Shown here: positions 16,068 to 25,353 of the stretch, in pieces
Layout of the letters: each line of letters opens with the position of its first letter
How positions within the stretch are numbered: position 1 is the first letter of the stretch
Assembly (NCBI GenBank): GCA_024638645.1
Contig: JAHEJX010000019.1
Span: 1-48,703 of the forward strand
Direction of reading: 5' to 3'
Length of the DNA: 48,703 bases
Source of the DNA: Actinomycetes bacterium
GTDB taxonomy: Bacteria > Actinomycetota > Acidimicrobiia > Spongiisociales > UBA5794
The notes under the pieces: model-generated
Databases searched by the model: none
Told to the model about the DNA's origin: nothing
What the model saw: only the letters and a program-made list of their open reading frames with translations
Made by a program: the position numbers and the translations under genes

Positions 16068-16517
16068 CTACCTGGGTGGGTACAGAAGCACCGGTACTTC
16101 AGCTGAGTCGACCACTTCACGAGCAACGCTGCCGATGACAAGGCGTTTGAATCCCGAGAGGCCACGCGTTGACATGACGATCATGTCGAATCCGTTCTTG
16201 GCGCCGAAATGAGCAAGCACCTCACCCGTCTTGTCGCCAAAACCACCCACGACCATCGAGGTCACGATGAGGCCGGTGTCCTGGCTGAGTCGCCTCGCCT
16301 CACCTTCGAGGTAGACCTCTATGGCCTCGCTGATCGAGATGTCTTCCGCGTGGGCAAAGGTCTCGAAGTGCCGGTCCATTATCGGTTCCATCACGGAAAT
16401 GAGGGTGATAGAAGCGCCGGTCGCCTTGGCGAGGGGCAGCACCTCATCGACTGCGGCTCGCGCCAACCTCGAACCATCCAGAGGAATCAAAATCGTGGGC
16501 CGGAAGGTTTCATCCAC
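16068..16517 (-). CDS. Universal stress protein (UspA family)
   Basis: The 149-residue, single-domain protein opens with TILIPLDGS and ends with the ATP-binding signature STRGLSGFKRLVIGSVAREVV in shortened view (G-2x-G-9x-G-S), followed by VPVLLYPPR. These put it in the ATP-binding branch of the UspA family. The GTG start has GGAGG five bases upstream. It stands alone, 34 bases upstream of the thioesterase, whose own promoter appears to lie between them. Role is stress-related and not further defined. Confidence 0.93.
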   Translation of the reverse strand: MDETFRPTILIPLDGSRLARAAVDEVLPLAKATGASITLISVMEPIMDRHFETFAHAEDISISEAIEVYLEGEARRLSQDTGLIVTSMVVGGFGDKTGEVLAHFGAKNGFDMIVMSTRGLSGFKRLVIGSVAREVVDSAEVPVLLYPPR

Positions 16518-16624
16518 CTACGCCTCCAATCAGCTGCTGGTGTCAACGTAGACACTCGACGCAGTTCCCCATAAGGGCCGAAAGGACCGGAAATTCGGGC
16601 AGATATGCCTTGCAACTCGGCCCC

Positions 16625-16630
16625 TACACT
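16625..16630 (+). promoter_or_regulatory. -10 box (TACACT) of a probable leaderless transcript
   Basis: Seven bases separate it from the ATG at 16638. It supports that start over an ATG at 16605. Confidence 0.45.
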
Positions 16631-16637
16631 TCGAGCC

Positions 16638-17519
16638 ATGTCACCGCCTGGGTCGGCCGAACTGCTGCGACTCTCCAACGACGTGATCGAAGTCGCCGCG
16701 TCCACTGCGTACGGACCGCGCATTCTGCACGCCGGCCTGGTGGGCGGAGACAACCTGATGGCACAATTGCCTGACGCCAAACTCGAATGGCGACCTGGAG
16801 CCGACTTCAGCATGCGAGGTGGCCATCGGTTATGGATCGCTCCTGAGGTACGTGACATGACATACACTCCGGACGACGGCGCCGTCGAAATCATGCAGTT
16901 GGCCGGGCGCGTCGGCCTCGGTGTGCCCGCGGCACCTTCGATCCCATTTCGCCGCGAGATGGACATCGAACTGCACCCGAGTCGACCCAGGCTGCGGATT
17001 ACACATCGGCTCACGTATGCCGGGGAGTCGACGGCGGTCGCTGCTCCTTGGGCGATAACGATGCTTCCCGCCGACGGGATCGTTCTCCTTCCGCTGCTTC
17101 GCGGCGCCCCTGGCCAGTTACAGCCCGATCGCAACTTCGTGCTGTGGCCGTACACCAGCATCAACGATCCGCTTCTTCATTTCTCCGATGACGCAGTGAT
17201 CGTGAGCGGTGGAAGATCGACTCCCACCAAGGTGGGTACCTCGGGAGTCGCAGAATGGAGTGCGTACGTCCGGGGACGCACCGCACTGATAAAACGCGCT
17301 GTTACGGATGCGTCGGCGCACTACCCAGACAAGGGCGCGGCGCTCCAGTGCTACGCCAATGCGAACTTCATGGAATTGGAGACCCTCGGTCCACTGCGAA
17401 CGATGGCCCCGGGCGATTCAGCAGAACACATAGAGGATTGGGAAATCCGGTCGCTCTCGGAGCCGATCGAATCAATCGACGGCCTGGCTCACGGACTACG
17501 TGAGCTTGGGGAGGACTAG
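16638..17519 (+). CDS. Galactose-mutarotase-like (DUF4380-type) protein
   Basis: The 293-residue protein reads as a beta-sandwich of the aldose-epimerase class: STAYGPRILHAGLVGGDNLM near the start, GGHRLWIAPE at about 65-75, and PWAITMLPADGIVLLPL in the middle. The GGHR...E arrangement is typical of DUF4380 proteins, which are related to sugar mutarotases but lack proven function. The start is set by the TACACT box seven bases upstream. The stop shares CTAG with the convergent F420-type enzyme. A sugar-binding or epimerase role fits the neighbourhood. Confidence 0.75.
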   Translation: MSPPGSAELLRLSNDVIEVAASTAYGPRILHAGLVGGDNLMAQLPDAKLEWRPGADFSMRGGHRLWIAPEVRDMTYTPDDGAVEIMQLAGRVGLGVPAAPSIPFRREMDIELHPSRPRLRITHRLTYAGESTAVAAPWAITMLPADGIVLLPLLRGAPGQLQPDRNFVLWPYTSINDPLLHFSDDAVIVSGGRSTPTKVGTSGVAEWSAYVRGRTALIKRAVTDASAHYPDKGAALQCYANANFMELETLGPLRTMAPGDSAEHIEDWEIRSLSEPIESIDGLAHGLRELGED

Positions 17520-18370
17520 CCGAGCCTGCTGGCAAATCGGCCAAGCTCTTCAATCCAGGGAGCCGTCTCCGCCGCAGGGCGTGACGACACGGGCAGTATG
17601 ACCCGGTCGACTCCGGCGGAGCGCAGTTCTTCTATGACAGCTTCATCCTGGGGCGCAAAGAACACGCTCACTTCGATGGAGGCAGGATCCCTTCCGGCTT
17701 CATCAGCGCGGGCCCGCAGCGTTGCGACGTGATCAACGATCGGGAACCGTCCATAGAGCGGCATCCAGCCGTCGGCGTACTCGATCACGTGCCGGAAGGT
17801 CACGGATGTCGGCGCTCCGCCGATGACGATGGGCGGATGTGGCTTCTGCGTGGGCTTCGGCCATGACCACAGGGAATCGAAGTGAACGTGATCGCCGGCA
17901 AACTCCGCCACGTCTTTCGTCCAGATCTCCTTCATTGCAAGCATCTTCTCGCGGACGATGGCTCGCCTCTTCTGGTGATTGATGCCGTGGTTCTCCATCT
18001 CCTCGAGATTCCACCCGTAGCCGATGCCGAAGATGACTCTTCCGTTGGAGATGACGTCGAGAGACGCTACTTCCTTCGCCGTCCAGATTGGATCCCGCTG
18101 AGCGAGCAGCGTGATCCCCGTGCCGAGCCGAATTCGGTCGGTGGTTGCCGCGATGGCGGTGAGTGCAACGATTGCGTCGTGGGTGCGCCAGTAGTGCTCC
18201 GGAAGTGGTGGCGCTCCCTCGCGGCCGCCCCACGGAGTGCGTCGGCTGGTCGGGATATGCGAGTGCTCCGGAAACCAGATCGATTCGAAGCCGGCATCCT
18301 CAGCCGCCCTGCCGAACTCAACCGGCTGCATCGAAAGATCGGTCGGAAAGAAGCCAAGTGCGTACTTCAA
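17516..18370 (-). CDS. Luciferase-like, F420-dependent-type oxidoreductase
   Basis: The 284-residue protein opens with KYALGFFPTDLSMQPVEF and contains ESIWFPEHSHIP, IRLGTGITLLAQRDPIWTAK and VIFGIGYGWNLEE, which match the actinobacterial F420-dependent LLM group. Unlike the enzyme at 9606 it lacks the sulfonate-site motifs, so a different substrate is expected. The TTG start has GGAG seven bases upstream. It is transcribed away from the FGGY kinase, with 61 bases between starts. F420 use is inferred from family membership. Confidence 0.88.
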   Translation of the reverse strand: MKYALGFFPTDLSMQPVEFGRAAEDAGFESIWFPEHSHIPTSRRTPWGGREGAPPLPEHYWRTHDAIVALTAIAATTDRIRLGTGITLLAQRDPIWTAKEVASLDVISNGRVIFGIGYGWNLEEMENHGINHQKRRAIVREKMLAMKEIWTKDVAEFAGDHVHFDSLWSWPKPTQKPHPPIVIGGAPTSVTFRHVIEYADGWMPLYGRFPIVDHVATLRARADEAGRDPASIEVSVFFAPQDEAVIEELRSAGVDRVILPVSSRPAAETAPWIEELGRFASRLG

Positions 18371-18418
18371 GGAACTACTCCACGCTCAGTGGGGCGAGGC
18401 TAGACGAGTCTCCGGTTC

Positions 18419-18424
18419 TAAAGT
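18419..18424 (+). promoter_or_regulatory. -10 box (TAAAGT) of a probable leaderless transcript
   Basis: Seven bases separate it from the ATG at 18432, supporting that start against the much longer upstream frame. Confidence 0.5.
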
Positions 18425-18431
18425 CGCCGCA

Positions 18432-19919
18432 ATGGGCTACGTACTTGGCATGGATACGTCGACGACGGCGACCAAGGCGTTGCTGGTCGATTCGTCGGGA
18501 GCAGTTGTGGCTTCGGCGGCAGCCGAATACCCATTCGACTCACCTGCACCTCTCTGGTCGGAACAGGACCCCGAATTGTGGTGGACGGCGACCGTACAGT
18601 CGATCCGGGCCTGCCTCGAGAATGCGAACATCGCAGGTTCGGAAGTCGAAGCAGTCGGTGTGGCCGGTCAGATGCACGGGCTCGTACTGCTGAACGGCCA
18701 GGGCCGACCGCTTCGCCCCGCCATCTTGTGGAATGACCAGCGGACGGGCGCCGAATGTGACGAGCTCCGGGCCAGAGTCGGTAGAGACCGACTCATCGCA
18801 ATCACCGGTAACGACGCTCTAACCGGCTTCACGGCTTCCAAGGTGATGTGGGTTGGCAACCATGAGCCGGAGGTGCTGGGAGAGGCGAGGAGCCTGCTGC
18901 TGCCCAAGGACTACGTGCGATATCGGCTCACCGGGCAGTTAGCGACAGACAAAGCCGGCGGGTCCGGCACGCAGATGTTCGATCTCTCCCAACGCGACTG
19001 GTCAGAAGAGATCATCGCCGCAGTGGGAATTCATCGCTCCTTGCTGCCAGATTCTTTCGAGGGCGACGAGGTCTGTGGTCGGATCTCCGGTGAGGCTGCA
19101 CTTGCAACAGGCCTGGAACGAGGCACACCGGTCGTCGCAGGCGCCGGAGATCAAGCTGCAAATGCGGTGGGGACCGGCATATTCGATCAGGGACAGGTCG
19201 CCCTATCGCTCGGAACCTCAGGAGTGGTGTTCGCAGCGTCTCGTGAGCCGGCTATCGAACCGCAAGCGCGGGTTCATGCTTTCTGCCACGCCGTGCCGAA
19301 TCGCTGGCACATGATGGGGGTCATGCTGTCTGCCGCCGGATCACTGCGATGGCTCCGCGACACCATCGCGCCCGGCATGCCTTTCGAGATCCTGAGTGAC
19401 GAGGCATCAGCGGTCGCCCCCGGATCGGATGGGCTGCTGTTCCTGCCGTACCTGACAGGAGAGCGGACGCCACATCCGGATCCGCTGGCTCGGGGAGCCT
19501 TCATTGGGCTCTCTGTGCGTCACACGCGGGGCCACTTGGCCCGCGCCGTGATGGAAGGCGTCGCTTTCGGTTTGCGCGAGACCTACGACTTGATGCGAGC
19601 TGCCGGAGTGCCTGAACCGGACCTTATTCGCCTGTCGGGGGGAGGCAGTAGAAGCTCGGTCTGGCGGCAAATCATTGCAGATGTCGTTGGGGCAGACCTG
19701 GTTGGATTGTCAATCACCGAGGGCGCTGCGTACGGGGCGGCAATTCTGGCCGCCTCGGGCGCCGGATGGCATGACACAGCTGCGGGCTTGGGCGAACAAT
19801 GGGTGCAGACGAGCAGTGGCACATTTCGAAGTGCCACCGACTACTCCCAGAGCTATGACCTGTACCGGCGGCAGTACCCAATGCTGAAGAGCACGTTCGC
19901 TGAGCTGGCCGACCTCTAG
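18432..19919 (+). CDS. FGGY-family carbohydrate kinase, xylulokinase-like
   Basis: The 495-residue kinase has the FGGY N-terminal phosphate loop (LGMDTSTTATKALLVD, residues 4-19), the xylulokinase-type VGVAGQMHGLVLLN with the ATP-Asp loop following (ILWNDQRT), ALSLGTSGVVFA in the middle, and the C-terminal adenosine motif LSGGGSRSSVWRQI. It phosphorylates a ketose or polyol using ATP in the cytoplasm. The best guess is D-xylulose, but other pentuloses or polyols are possible. It converges on iolB with a shared CTAG stop and is not in an operon with known xylose genes, so a role in the cyclitol cluster is open. Confidence 0.9.
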   Translation: MGYVLGMDTSTTATKALLVDSSGAVVASAAAEYPFDSPAPLWSEQDPELWWTATVQSIRACLENANIAGSEVEAVGVAGQMHGLVLLNGQGRPLRPAILWNDQRTGAECDELRARVGRDRLIAITGNDALTGFTASKVMWVGNHEPEVLGEARSLLLPKDYVRYRLTGQLATDKAGGSGTQMFDLSQRDWSEEIIAAVGIHRSLLPDSFEGDEVCGRISGEAALATGLERGTPVVAGAGDQAANAVGTGIFDQGQVALSLGTSGVVFAASREPAIEPQARVHAFCHAVPNRWHMMGVMLSAAGSLRWLRDTIAPGMPFEILSDEASAVAPGSDGLLFLPYLTGERTPHPDPLARGAFIGLSVRHTRGHLARAVMEGVAFGLRETYDLMRAAGVPEPDLIRLSGGGSRSSVWRQIIADVVGADLVGLSITEGAAYGAAILAASGAGWHDTAAGLGEQWVQTSSGTFRSATDYSQSYDLYRRQYPMLKSTFAELADL

Positions 19920-20770
19920 CCACCGTATAGCGGCAGTCGTGCATCGGGATCGAGGCCGTCAAGCATTGCGCGTGCCCAATGGTGGTCGGGGTCGTCACAG
20001 AATTTCCAAACTCGTTGGTCGCTCGGGCCGGCCATCACGTTGAGGTAGTACATGTGATGGCCCGGAGTAGCTGCCGCCGGACCGTGGTACCCGCGCGGCA
20101 CAAGAACCAGATCCCCGTCCCTGATCAGCTCTGTGACATCGATCTCACCGTCGGCCGTGTACATGTTGAAGAATCCAACACCGTTCGGTCCGTCGATCCG
20201 GAAGTAGTAGATCTCCTCCAGCGCTACCTCGTCCGGCGAGAACTCGTCGTGCTTGTGTGGGGGATAGGAGGACCAGTTGCCTTCAGGAGTGATGACCTCG
20301 ACGGCAATGAGAGTATCTGCGTCGAACATGTCTGCGCTGAGAAAGTTGTTGATCTGGCGGGTTCCGCGCCCCCCTCCGCGCACCTCGATGGGAATGTCTT
20401 GTGCCGCCACGTAGTACGGATCGATGCGCCGAGTCGCTCGCGCCGCACAAATCGCGATTTCCGCATCACGTGTTGCCGTGAGCTTCACCTCTGCGTCGAT
20501 AGGGGCGTAGACGAAATCGGTCACTCCCGAAAAAACACCATCCCTTCCGGCCAGGGTCCAGCTATGGGATTCGATCTCAACGTCCGCTCCGCCCGCCAGC
20601 GGCAACACCGCAATCTCGTCCGAGCCGGTGGTCAGCACCTTGCTCTCTCCTGGGGCCAACCGGAACACTCGAAGTCCGCTGTAGTCCCAGTTGGCATGAG
20701 CTGGGTCTGTGTACAGGAGGTCGGTACCGCTCGCTGCGGTGCCGTTCGGAAAGTAGAGCTGCTTGGCCAT
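19916..20770 (-). CDS. iolB: 5-deoxy-glucuronate isomerase
   Basis: IolB converts 5-deoxy-D-glucuronate, made by IolD, into 5-dehydro-2-deoxy-D-gluconate, the IolC substrate. The 284-residue length is normal. The double-cupin metal site is seen in SSYPPHKHDEFSPDEVALEE (two His and Glu ligands), followed by IYYFRIDGPNGVGFFNMYT and PRGYHGPAAATPGHHMYYLN, all characteristic of the family. It is the last gene of a six-gene run that begins with the inositol-type ABC importer and lies 12 bases after the protease gene. It is separated by more than 12 kb from iolD. Confidence 0.96.
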   Translation of the reverse strand: MAKQLYFPNGTAASGTDLLYTDPAHANWDYSGLRVFRLAPGESKVLTTGSDEIAVLPLAGGADVEIESHSWTLAGRDGVFSGVTDFVYAPIDAEVKLTATRDAEIAICAARATRRIDPYYVAAQDIPIEVRGGGRGTRQINNFLSADMFDADTLIAVEVITPEGNWSSYPPHKHDEFSPDEVALEEIYYFRIDGPNGVGFFNMYTADGEIDVTELIRDGDLVLVPRGYHGPAAATPGHHMYYLNVMAGPSDQRVWKFCDDPDHHWARAMLDGLDPDARLPLYGG

Positions 20771-20782
20771 CCATCGTCCTAT

Positions 20783-21457
20783 CTATCGACATCGCCCTGC
20801 CGGAACCTCTTTGCTCGTGTCGGCACCGTTCAAGAATGCGTTCACCTCAGACATAGCCAGGGCATAGGCCACGCCGCCGAGGCTGCGGGATTGGGCGAAG
20901 ACGATACCAACCACGCGGTTGGCGGAGTCAAAGAGGGCGCCCCCCGAGTCCCCCGGGAGGGTATCTGCGCTGAGCTGGAGGGCAGAACGGGTCACTTCTC
21001 CCTCGTCGTAGATGTCGCCGGAATTCGCAGTGATGGGACGATCCACGGAGTAGGCAAGTAGCTCGAGGTGGCCGTCGGCGTTGACCGTGCCGATCACACC
21101 CGCCGTGGCTGAATCGGCGAGACCACGCACGGCAACACTCCCGCCGATGCCTGGAGCAACGAGGAGGGCGAGATCACGGTCCGGGTCGATCGACACGAGA
21201 GTTGCCGGCACGGCTTCGGTTCCCGGCCGTCTTGCGCGCAATCCGCCCTCTGACCCGGCGAGGACGTGTGCGCTGGTGAGCACCAAATCGTCATCAATGA
21301 TGACACCGCTGCCCTGGGCATCTCGTCTACAGAACTCACCGAGCACCTGAACGACACTCTCAGATGGATGGGGCCCCGTAGCATCCTCGTCGATTCCGCC
21401 GCAGCTCGGCGCTGCCGCAATCAGTAGAGCAAGTATGAAGCTGTGGACCCGGTTCAC
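20783..21457 (-). CDS. Trypsin-like serine protease lipoprotein
   Basis: The 224-residue protein has a signal peptide ending in a lipobox-like APSC (Cys19), so it is probably anchored outside the cytoplasmic membrane. The chymotrypsin-fold catalytic triad is intact: His64 in LVLTSAHVLAG, Asp95 in DPDRDLALL and Ser171 in LPGDSGGALF. There is no PDZ domain. The GTG start overlaps the RmlD-like gene stop by four bases (GTGA), and iolB starts 12 bases after its end, so it appears co-transcribed with an inositol importer and iolB. That is an odd home for a protease; its target is unknown. Confidence 0.9.
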   Translation of the reverse strand: MNRVHSFILALLIAAAPSCGGIDEDATGPHPSESVVQVLGEFCRRDAQGSGVIIDDDLVLTSAHVLAGSEGGLRARRPGTEAVPATLVSIDPDRDLALLVAPGIGGSVAVRGLADSATAGVIGTVNADGHLELLAYSVDRPITANSGDIYDEGEVTRSALQLSADTLPGDSGGALFDSANRVVGIVFAQSRSLGGVAYALAMSEVNAFLNGADTSKEVPAGRCR

Positions 21458-22386
21458 GCTGCCTCGTACTCGTCGCGAAACCTCTCCAGTAGTTCGCGGA
21501 CGGGCGTGGGCGGATGGTCGAGTAGCTCAGCAGTTCGCGGCGTCGTCAAGCTCGTGTCGTACGGAACAGGTGCCGGAAGCATCTGTCCAGGCGGGACAGG
21601 TCCCGACTCCACCATTGCCGGATCGAGATCGAATACCTCACACGCGAGATGAGCCAGTTCCATTCGGCCGACCGCATCGGCGCCACAGGTGTGAAATATC
21701 CCCGTGTGGCGACCGGCCCCGATCCGCAGAATCAGCTCGCCACACTGGATCGCCAGCGAAGGCGTTGCTCGCATGTTTATGTTCGGAGCTTCCCAGACCC
21801 TGTATTTCCTGCCGGATCGCACAGCGTCTACAAGAGAGGCGACGAAGTAGCCATACCCAGGGTCCTGGTGCCGAGGCGTATCCGGCCTTGCCCGATGCAG
21901 CCCGTTGACTCCGGAAACTCGGGCCACGGCTCCGCCGCGCTCGAGCGCCACCATCTCGCTGGCGAGTTTCAGGACGCCGTAGATGTTGACCGGATTCGGA
22001 GGTGTCTCTTCGTCGGCTCCGCCCTGGGTGCCATCGAAGACCCAATCTGTAGATACCAGCACGAAACTGGCACCTGCGTCTTCAGCGGCGCTCGCGGTGT
22101 GGCGTGTTGCCTCGACAAAGGCGTCCCAAGACCCTGGGCGGTCGGCGTACATCCTGTCGAAGTCGTTGAGGATGGCGCAGTGGACAACCAGATCCGGGTT
22201 GAATTGGCCAACACTTGCCGATACCGCCGAGGCATCGGTCATATCGACTCGATCGCTGCCATAACCGACGCGTGGTGGCGGAGTGAACGAATGCGTCGTT
22301 GTGAACACATCGTGATCGGCCGCAAGCGCGGCATGCACAATGTTGCTCCCGACGAAACCAGTTCCCCCTGTCAGCCAGACCCGCAC
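21454..22386 (-). CDS. RmlD-like NAD(P)-dependent sugar reductase (extended SDR)
   Basis: The 310-residue protein has the extended-SDR N-terminus VWLTGGTGFVGSNIV, a Ser/Thr in LVSTDWVFDG and the catalytic pair in NIYGVLK (Tyr and Lys), as in dTDP-4-dehydrorhamnose reductase. The GTG start follows GGAGG. There is no other rhamnose gene nearby. It lies 13 bases after the transporter ATPase and overlaps the protease, so it belongs to the transporter operon and more likely reduces a ketone of a cyclitol or sugar than makes dTDP-rhamnose. That reading is inference. Confidence 0.85.
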   Translation of the reverse strand: MRVWLTGGTGFVGSNIVHAALAADHDVFTTTHSFTPPPRVGYGSDRVDMTDASAVSASVGQFNPDLVVHCAILNDFDRMYADRPGSWDAFVEATRHTASAAEDAGASFVLVSTDWVFDGTQGGADEETPPNPVNIYGVLKLASEMVALERGGAVARVSGVNGLHRARPDTPRHQDPGYGYFVASLVDAVRSGRKYRVWEAPNINMRATPSLAIQCGELILRIGAGRHTGIFHTCGADAVGRMELAHLACEVFDLDPAMVESGPVPPGQMLPAPVPYDTSLTTPRTAELLDHPPTPVRELLERFRDEYEAA

Positions 22387-22398
22387 AGGGCCTCCGAC

Positions 22399-23268
22399 TC
22401 AGTGGTCATCGTCCTCGACACGCTCTTCGAGTTCGTGGAATTCCTCGGCGAACTCTTCAGCAAGGTGGGCGAGGCTCTCGTCACCGGCAGATGCGGCCTC
22501 GAGCTCCTTCGTGAGTTCCTCGAGCTCGGCGCCCCCGGCCATCATCATGATGAGCTCGTCGCGGGTGATCTCGTCCTTGGCGAAGTTCCCCATCGACTTG
22601 CCGCGATTGAGGATCAGGAAGCGATCACCTACCGGCCAGGCGTGGTTCGGGTTGTGAGTGATGAAGATCACGCCGAGGCCCCTGTTGCGAGCCTCGATGA
22701 TGTACTTCAGCACCACGCCAGACTGCTTGACACCAAGCGCCGACGTGGGCTCGTCGAGGATCAACACCTTGGCCCCGAAGTACGCGGCTCTGGCGATGGC
22801 AACGGACTGGCGCTCACCGCCGGAGAGCGTGCCCACGGCCTGCTCGGTATCGCGGATATCGATACCCATCTTGGCCATCTCGTCCTTGGCGATACCGGAA
22901 GCCTTCTCCTGGTCGACCCGGCGAAACGGGCCCCATCCGCGGGTCGGCTCTGCTCCCAAGAAGAAGTTGCGCCAGACCGACATGAGGGGAACAACCGCAA
23001 GGTCTTGGTACACCGTCGCTATGCCGAGCTCGAGCGCATCGCGCGGTGAGTCGAACATGACCTCCTGGCCCTCGACTCGCAGCGTGCCTTCACTTTGTTG
23101 ATGGGCTCCGGCGATGATCTTGATGAACGTAGATTTGCCGGCACCGTTGTCACCGAGGACACACGTCACCTCTCCAGCGTTGACCGAGGTCGTCACGCCG
23201 GTGAGGGCGATGATGTTCCCGTAGTACTTGGAGATGTTGTCTAACTCGAGGAGTGCCGGGTCACTCAT
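22399..23268 (-). CDS. Single-domain ABC ATPase of a ribose/inositol-type importer
   Basis: The 289-residue ATPase has Walker A ([10 protein letters not shown]), the Q-loop ([10 protein letters not shown]), signature ([14 protein letters not shown]), Walker B ([12 protein letters not shown]) and H-loop (FITHN). CUT2 importers usually have a fused double ATPase of about 500 residues (RbsA); this protein has only one cassette, as in FrcA-type systems. Residues from about 245 onward form a Glu-rich, probably coiled tail ending in VEDDDH. It overlaps the permease by four bases and is followed by the RmlD-like gene. Confidence 0.92.
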   Translation of the reverse strand: MSDPALLELDNISKYYGNIIALTGVTTSVNAGEVTCVLGDNGAGKSTFIKIIAGAHQQSEGTLRVEGQEVMFDSPRDALELGIATVYQDLAVVPLMSVWRNFFLGAEPTRGWGPFRRVDQEKASGIAKDEMAKMGIDIRDTEQAVGTLSGGERQSVAIARAAYFGAKVLILDEPTSALGVKQSGVVLKYIIEARNRGLGVIFITHNPNHAWPVGDRFLILNRGKSMGNFAKDEITRDELIMMMAGGAELEELTKELEAASAGDESLAHLAEEFAEEFHELEERVEDDDH

Positions 23269-25172
23269 GACGCTGCCTCTGCTTTCGCTCTTACGTAGTT
23301 ATTCACCAATACCGCCAGGAGCAAGATCGCGCCGACGAAGAGGAATCGCCAGTCTGAGTTCCACCCGGCAAACGGGATGCCCTGGAAGGACATCGCCATG
23401 ATGACGGCACCGATGCTGGCTCCGATCACCGATCCGTAGCCGCCGGTCAGCAAGTTGCCGCCGACGACAGCCGCGATGATGTAGAAGAACTCGTTGCCAT
23501 CACCGACGTTGGCTTGGACCGAATTGAGTCGGAACGCAATGAGCATTCCGACGAGCCAGCCCGCCGCAGACACGATCATGAAGAGGATCGTCTTGGTGCG
23601 AGCCGCCGGCACACCAACTTGACGGGCCGCGTTTTTGTTACCGCCGACGGCAAAGGTCCAGCTACCGAACTTCGTTCTCAGGAGCAGATAGCTGGCGACG
23701 ATGGCGAATCCAATGAAGTAGAAGACCGCAATGCGCCACCGCACCTCACCGCGGATGGTCTCGTTCTCGAACGTCGTTGCCCACATGAGACGGACTGCCA
23801 AGCCGGTGAATGCCACGGCGATACCGGTCATGGCAAGGGTGCGACCTCTCTTGTCTGCGACTGCGTCCGGCTTACGGCGCTCCACAAACGTCGACCGCAG
23901 CACTCCGAATGCGAGCATGAGCACCGCGGCACCGATGATCACCGCGAAGAACTCGGCGCGGAACTTCCTCGAATCTGCCTGGCTCTGCACGATGAACGCC
24001 ACGACCACGATGGCTGCCGCAGCCATGGAGGTTATTGCCAGCTGTGTCCGCGCTGAGGTCTTCCCGGCGCTGCGGGCCGCTCCAAGAAGCAGTATGACGC
24101 CGGTGATGATCAGCCCCGCATACGCGATGGCGCGGAAGCCCTGCACGGTTAGCAGGAAGCCGATTTCGGTCTGGGACTCTGCGTCGAGAATCAACCCAAG
24201 GACGACTCCGAGGGCGATGGCGCCGCCCCCCATGGCGACGTTTCGTCCCACCCTGCCAGTGAGGTTCACAGCCGCGCTCGAATCAGCCCGCCTCTCGTAT
24301 CGCCATGCACCCATTCCATACATGCCGACGGCCCCACCGGCGGCCAAGACGATGCCCCACAGCCAGTTGTCCGACGTGCCATCCGTGGCGGCCAGAAGAA
24401 TGAGCCCGAGCACCCCAGCTGCAAATCCAACGACGGCTACCGGCATCCTCGCCTGGGCCGGTGTCTCGCGGCGTTGGAACATCAGTTCGAGAACCCCGAC
24501 GATGAGCAGCAAAGCACCAACAGTGAGGAGGACTCCGTAGACAACGTTGCGCCCACCGAGGAAGCTGTCCCAAACATGATCATTGCGGATCCAGACCGCG
24601 CCGAAGACGTTCTCCCAGAAACCGTGATCGGGAGCGTCGTTGAGGCCCTCCACAATGACTTTGTCAGTGAAGAGCTTGGCGAAACCCAGCTTGGCCCCTC
24701 GCAGGATGAAGAAGGTCGCGAGCGTGACGATGAAGCTCGGCAACGCCGTCTTTTCGACGAGGGTGCCGTTGGCCCATCCGATGATCAAGGCAAAGATCAG
24801 GGTCAGGGGAATGGCGACAGATAGGGGAAATCCCGCACCGCCGAACTCGCCGACTTCCTTGACGAGAAGGACCACCAGCATGCCGGTGGCTCCGGTGATT
24901 GCACCGGACGATAGGTCGAATTCGCCGCCGATCATCAGCAGCGCAACCGCGATCGACATGATGCCGAGGCTGGCCGACACATCCAGATAGTTGTTGACCC
25001 CGGCGGTGGTGCCAAAGACATCGGTAACCGCCCAGAAGAAGACCCAGATGACGGCTGCTCCAATGAGGGCGCCGATCTCCGGCCTAATCAGCAGGCGCTG
25101 AATCGGTCCTCGATAGGCGAGCCTTTCGTCGGGAGCGGCGGCGGCCTCAGCCGCCGGTGCAGTGGTGGTCAC
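23265..25172 (-). CDS. CUT2-type sugar/inositol ABC permease with large internal membrane insertion
   Basis: The 635-residue permease is about twice the usual RbsC length. The family parts flank an insertion. Residues about 30-205 carry the first half ([35 protein letters not shown]), and residues about 478-635 carry the second ([35 protein letters not shown]). Residues about 210-475 add roughly eight hydrophobic segments rich in Gly and Ala that ordinary family members lack. The GTG start is the only one that fits. It works with the lipoprotein upstream and the ATPase it overlaps. Transport of an inositol or related ring polyol is inferred from the surrounding iol genes. Confidence 0.9.
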   Translation of the reverse strand: MTTTAPAAEAAAAPDERLAYRGPIQRLLIRPEIGALIGAAVIWVFFWAVTDVFGTTAGVNNYLDVSASLGIMSIAVALLMIGGEFDLSSGAITGATGMLVVLLVKEVGEFGGAGFPLSVAIPLTLIFALIIGWANGTLVEKTALPSFIVTLATFFILRGAKLGFAKLFTDKVIVEGLNDAPDHGFWENVFGAVWIRNDHVWDSFLGGRNVVYGVLLTVGALLLIVGVLELMFQRRETPAQARMPVAVVGFAAGVLGLILLAATDGTSDNWLWGIVLAAGGAVGMYGMGAWRYERRADSSAAVNLTGRVGRNVAMGGGAIALGVVLGLILDAESQTEIGFLLTVQGFRAIAYAGLIITGVILLLGAARSAGKTSARTQLAITSMAAAAIVVVAFIVQSQADSRKFRAEFFAVIIGAAVLMLAFGVLRSTFVERRKPDAVADKRGRTLAMTGIAVAFTGLAVRLMWATTFENETIRGEVRWRIAVFYFIGFAIVASYLLLRTKFGSWTFAVGGNKNAARQVGVPAARTKTILFMIVSAAGWLVGMLIAFRLNSVQANVGDGNEFFYIIAAVVGGNLLTGGYGSVIGASIGAVIMAMSFQGIPFAGWNSDWRFLFVGAILLLAVLVNNYVRAKAEAAS

Positions 25173-25301
25173 AAGGTTGATCCGACATCACTACCAACGA
25201 ATCCCTCGGCTCGCATCCGATGCTCCTCTTCATCGACAGAACGGTGAGTGTATCGAACCGGCCGGGCCGCTGCCCGGGGAACACTTCTGGCCGGGGCGAA
25301 G

Positions 25302-25333
25302 AGAGAGGGGGCCGGCGTACCGGCCCCCTCTCT
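25302..25333 (-). terminator. Strong hairpin after the inositol-type binding-protein gene
   Basis: A perfect 14-bp stem (AGAGAGGGGGCCGG with its complement) closes on a CGTA loop, 20 bases after the binding-protein stop and before the permease. It resembles the hairpin at 6628-6657 in both sequence and position. Confidence 0.8.
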
Positions 25334-25353
25334 GTCGATTATCGGTTGTTGGT

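Noticed and set aside
21649-23049. Plus-strand open frame of 466 codons opposite the RmlD-like gene and transporter ATPase
   Set aside because: The minus-strand genes carry complete motifs and overlapping operon structure; this frame has none.
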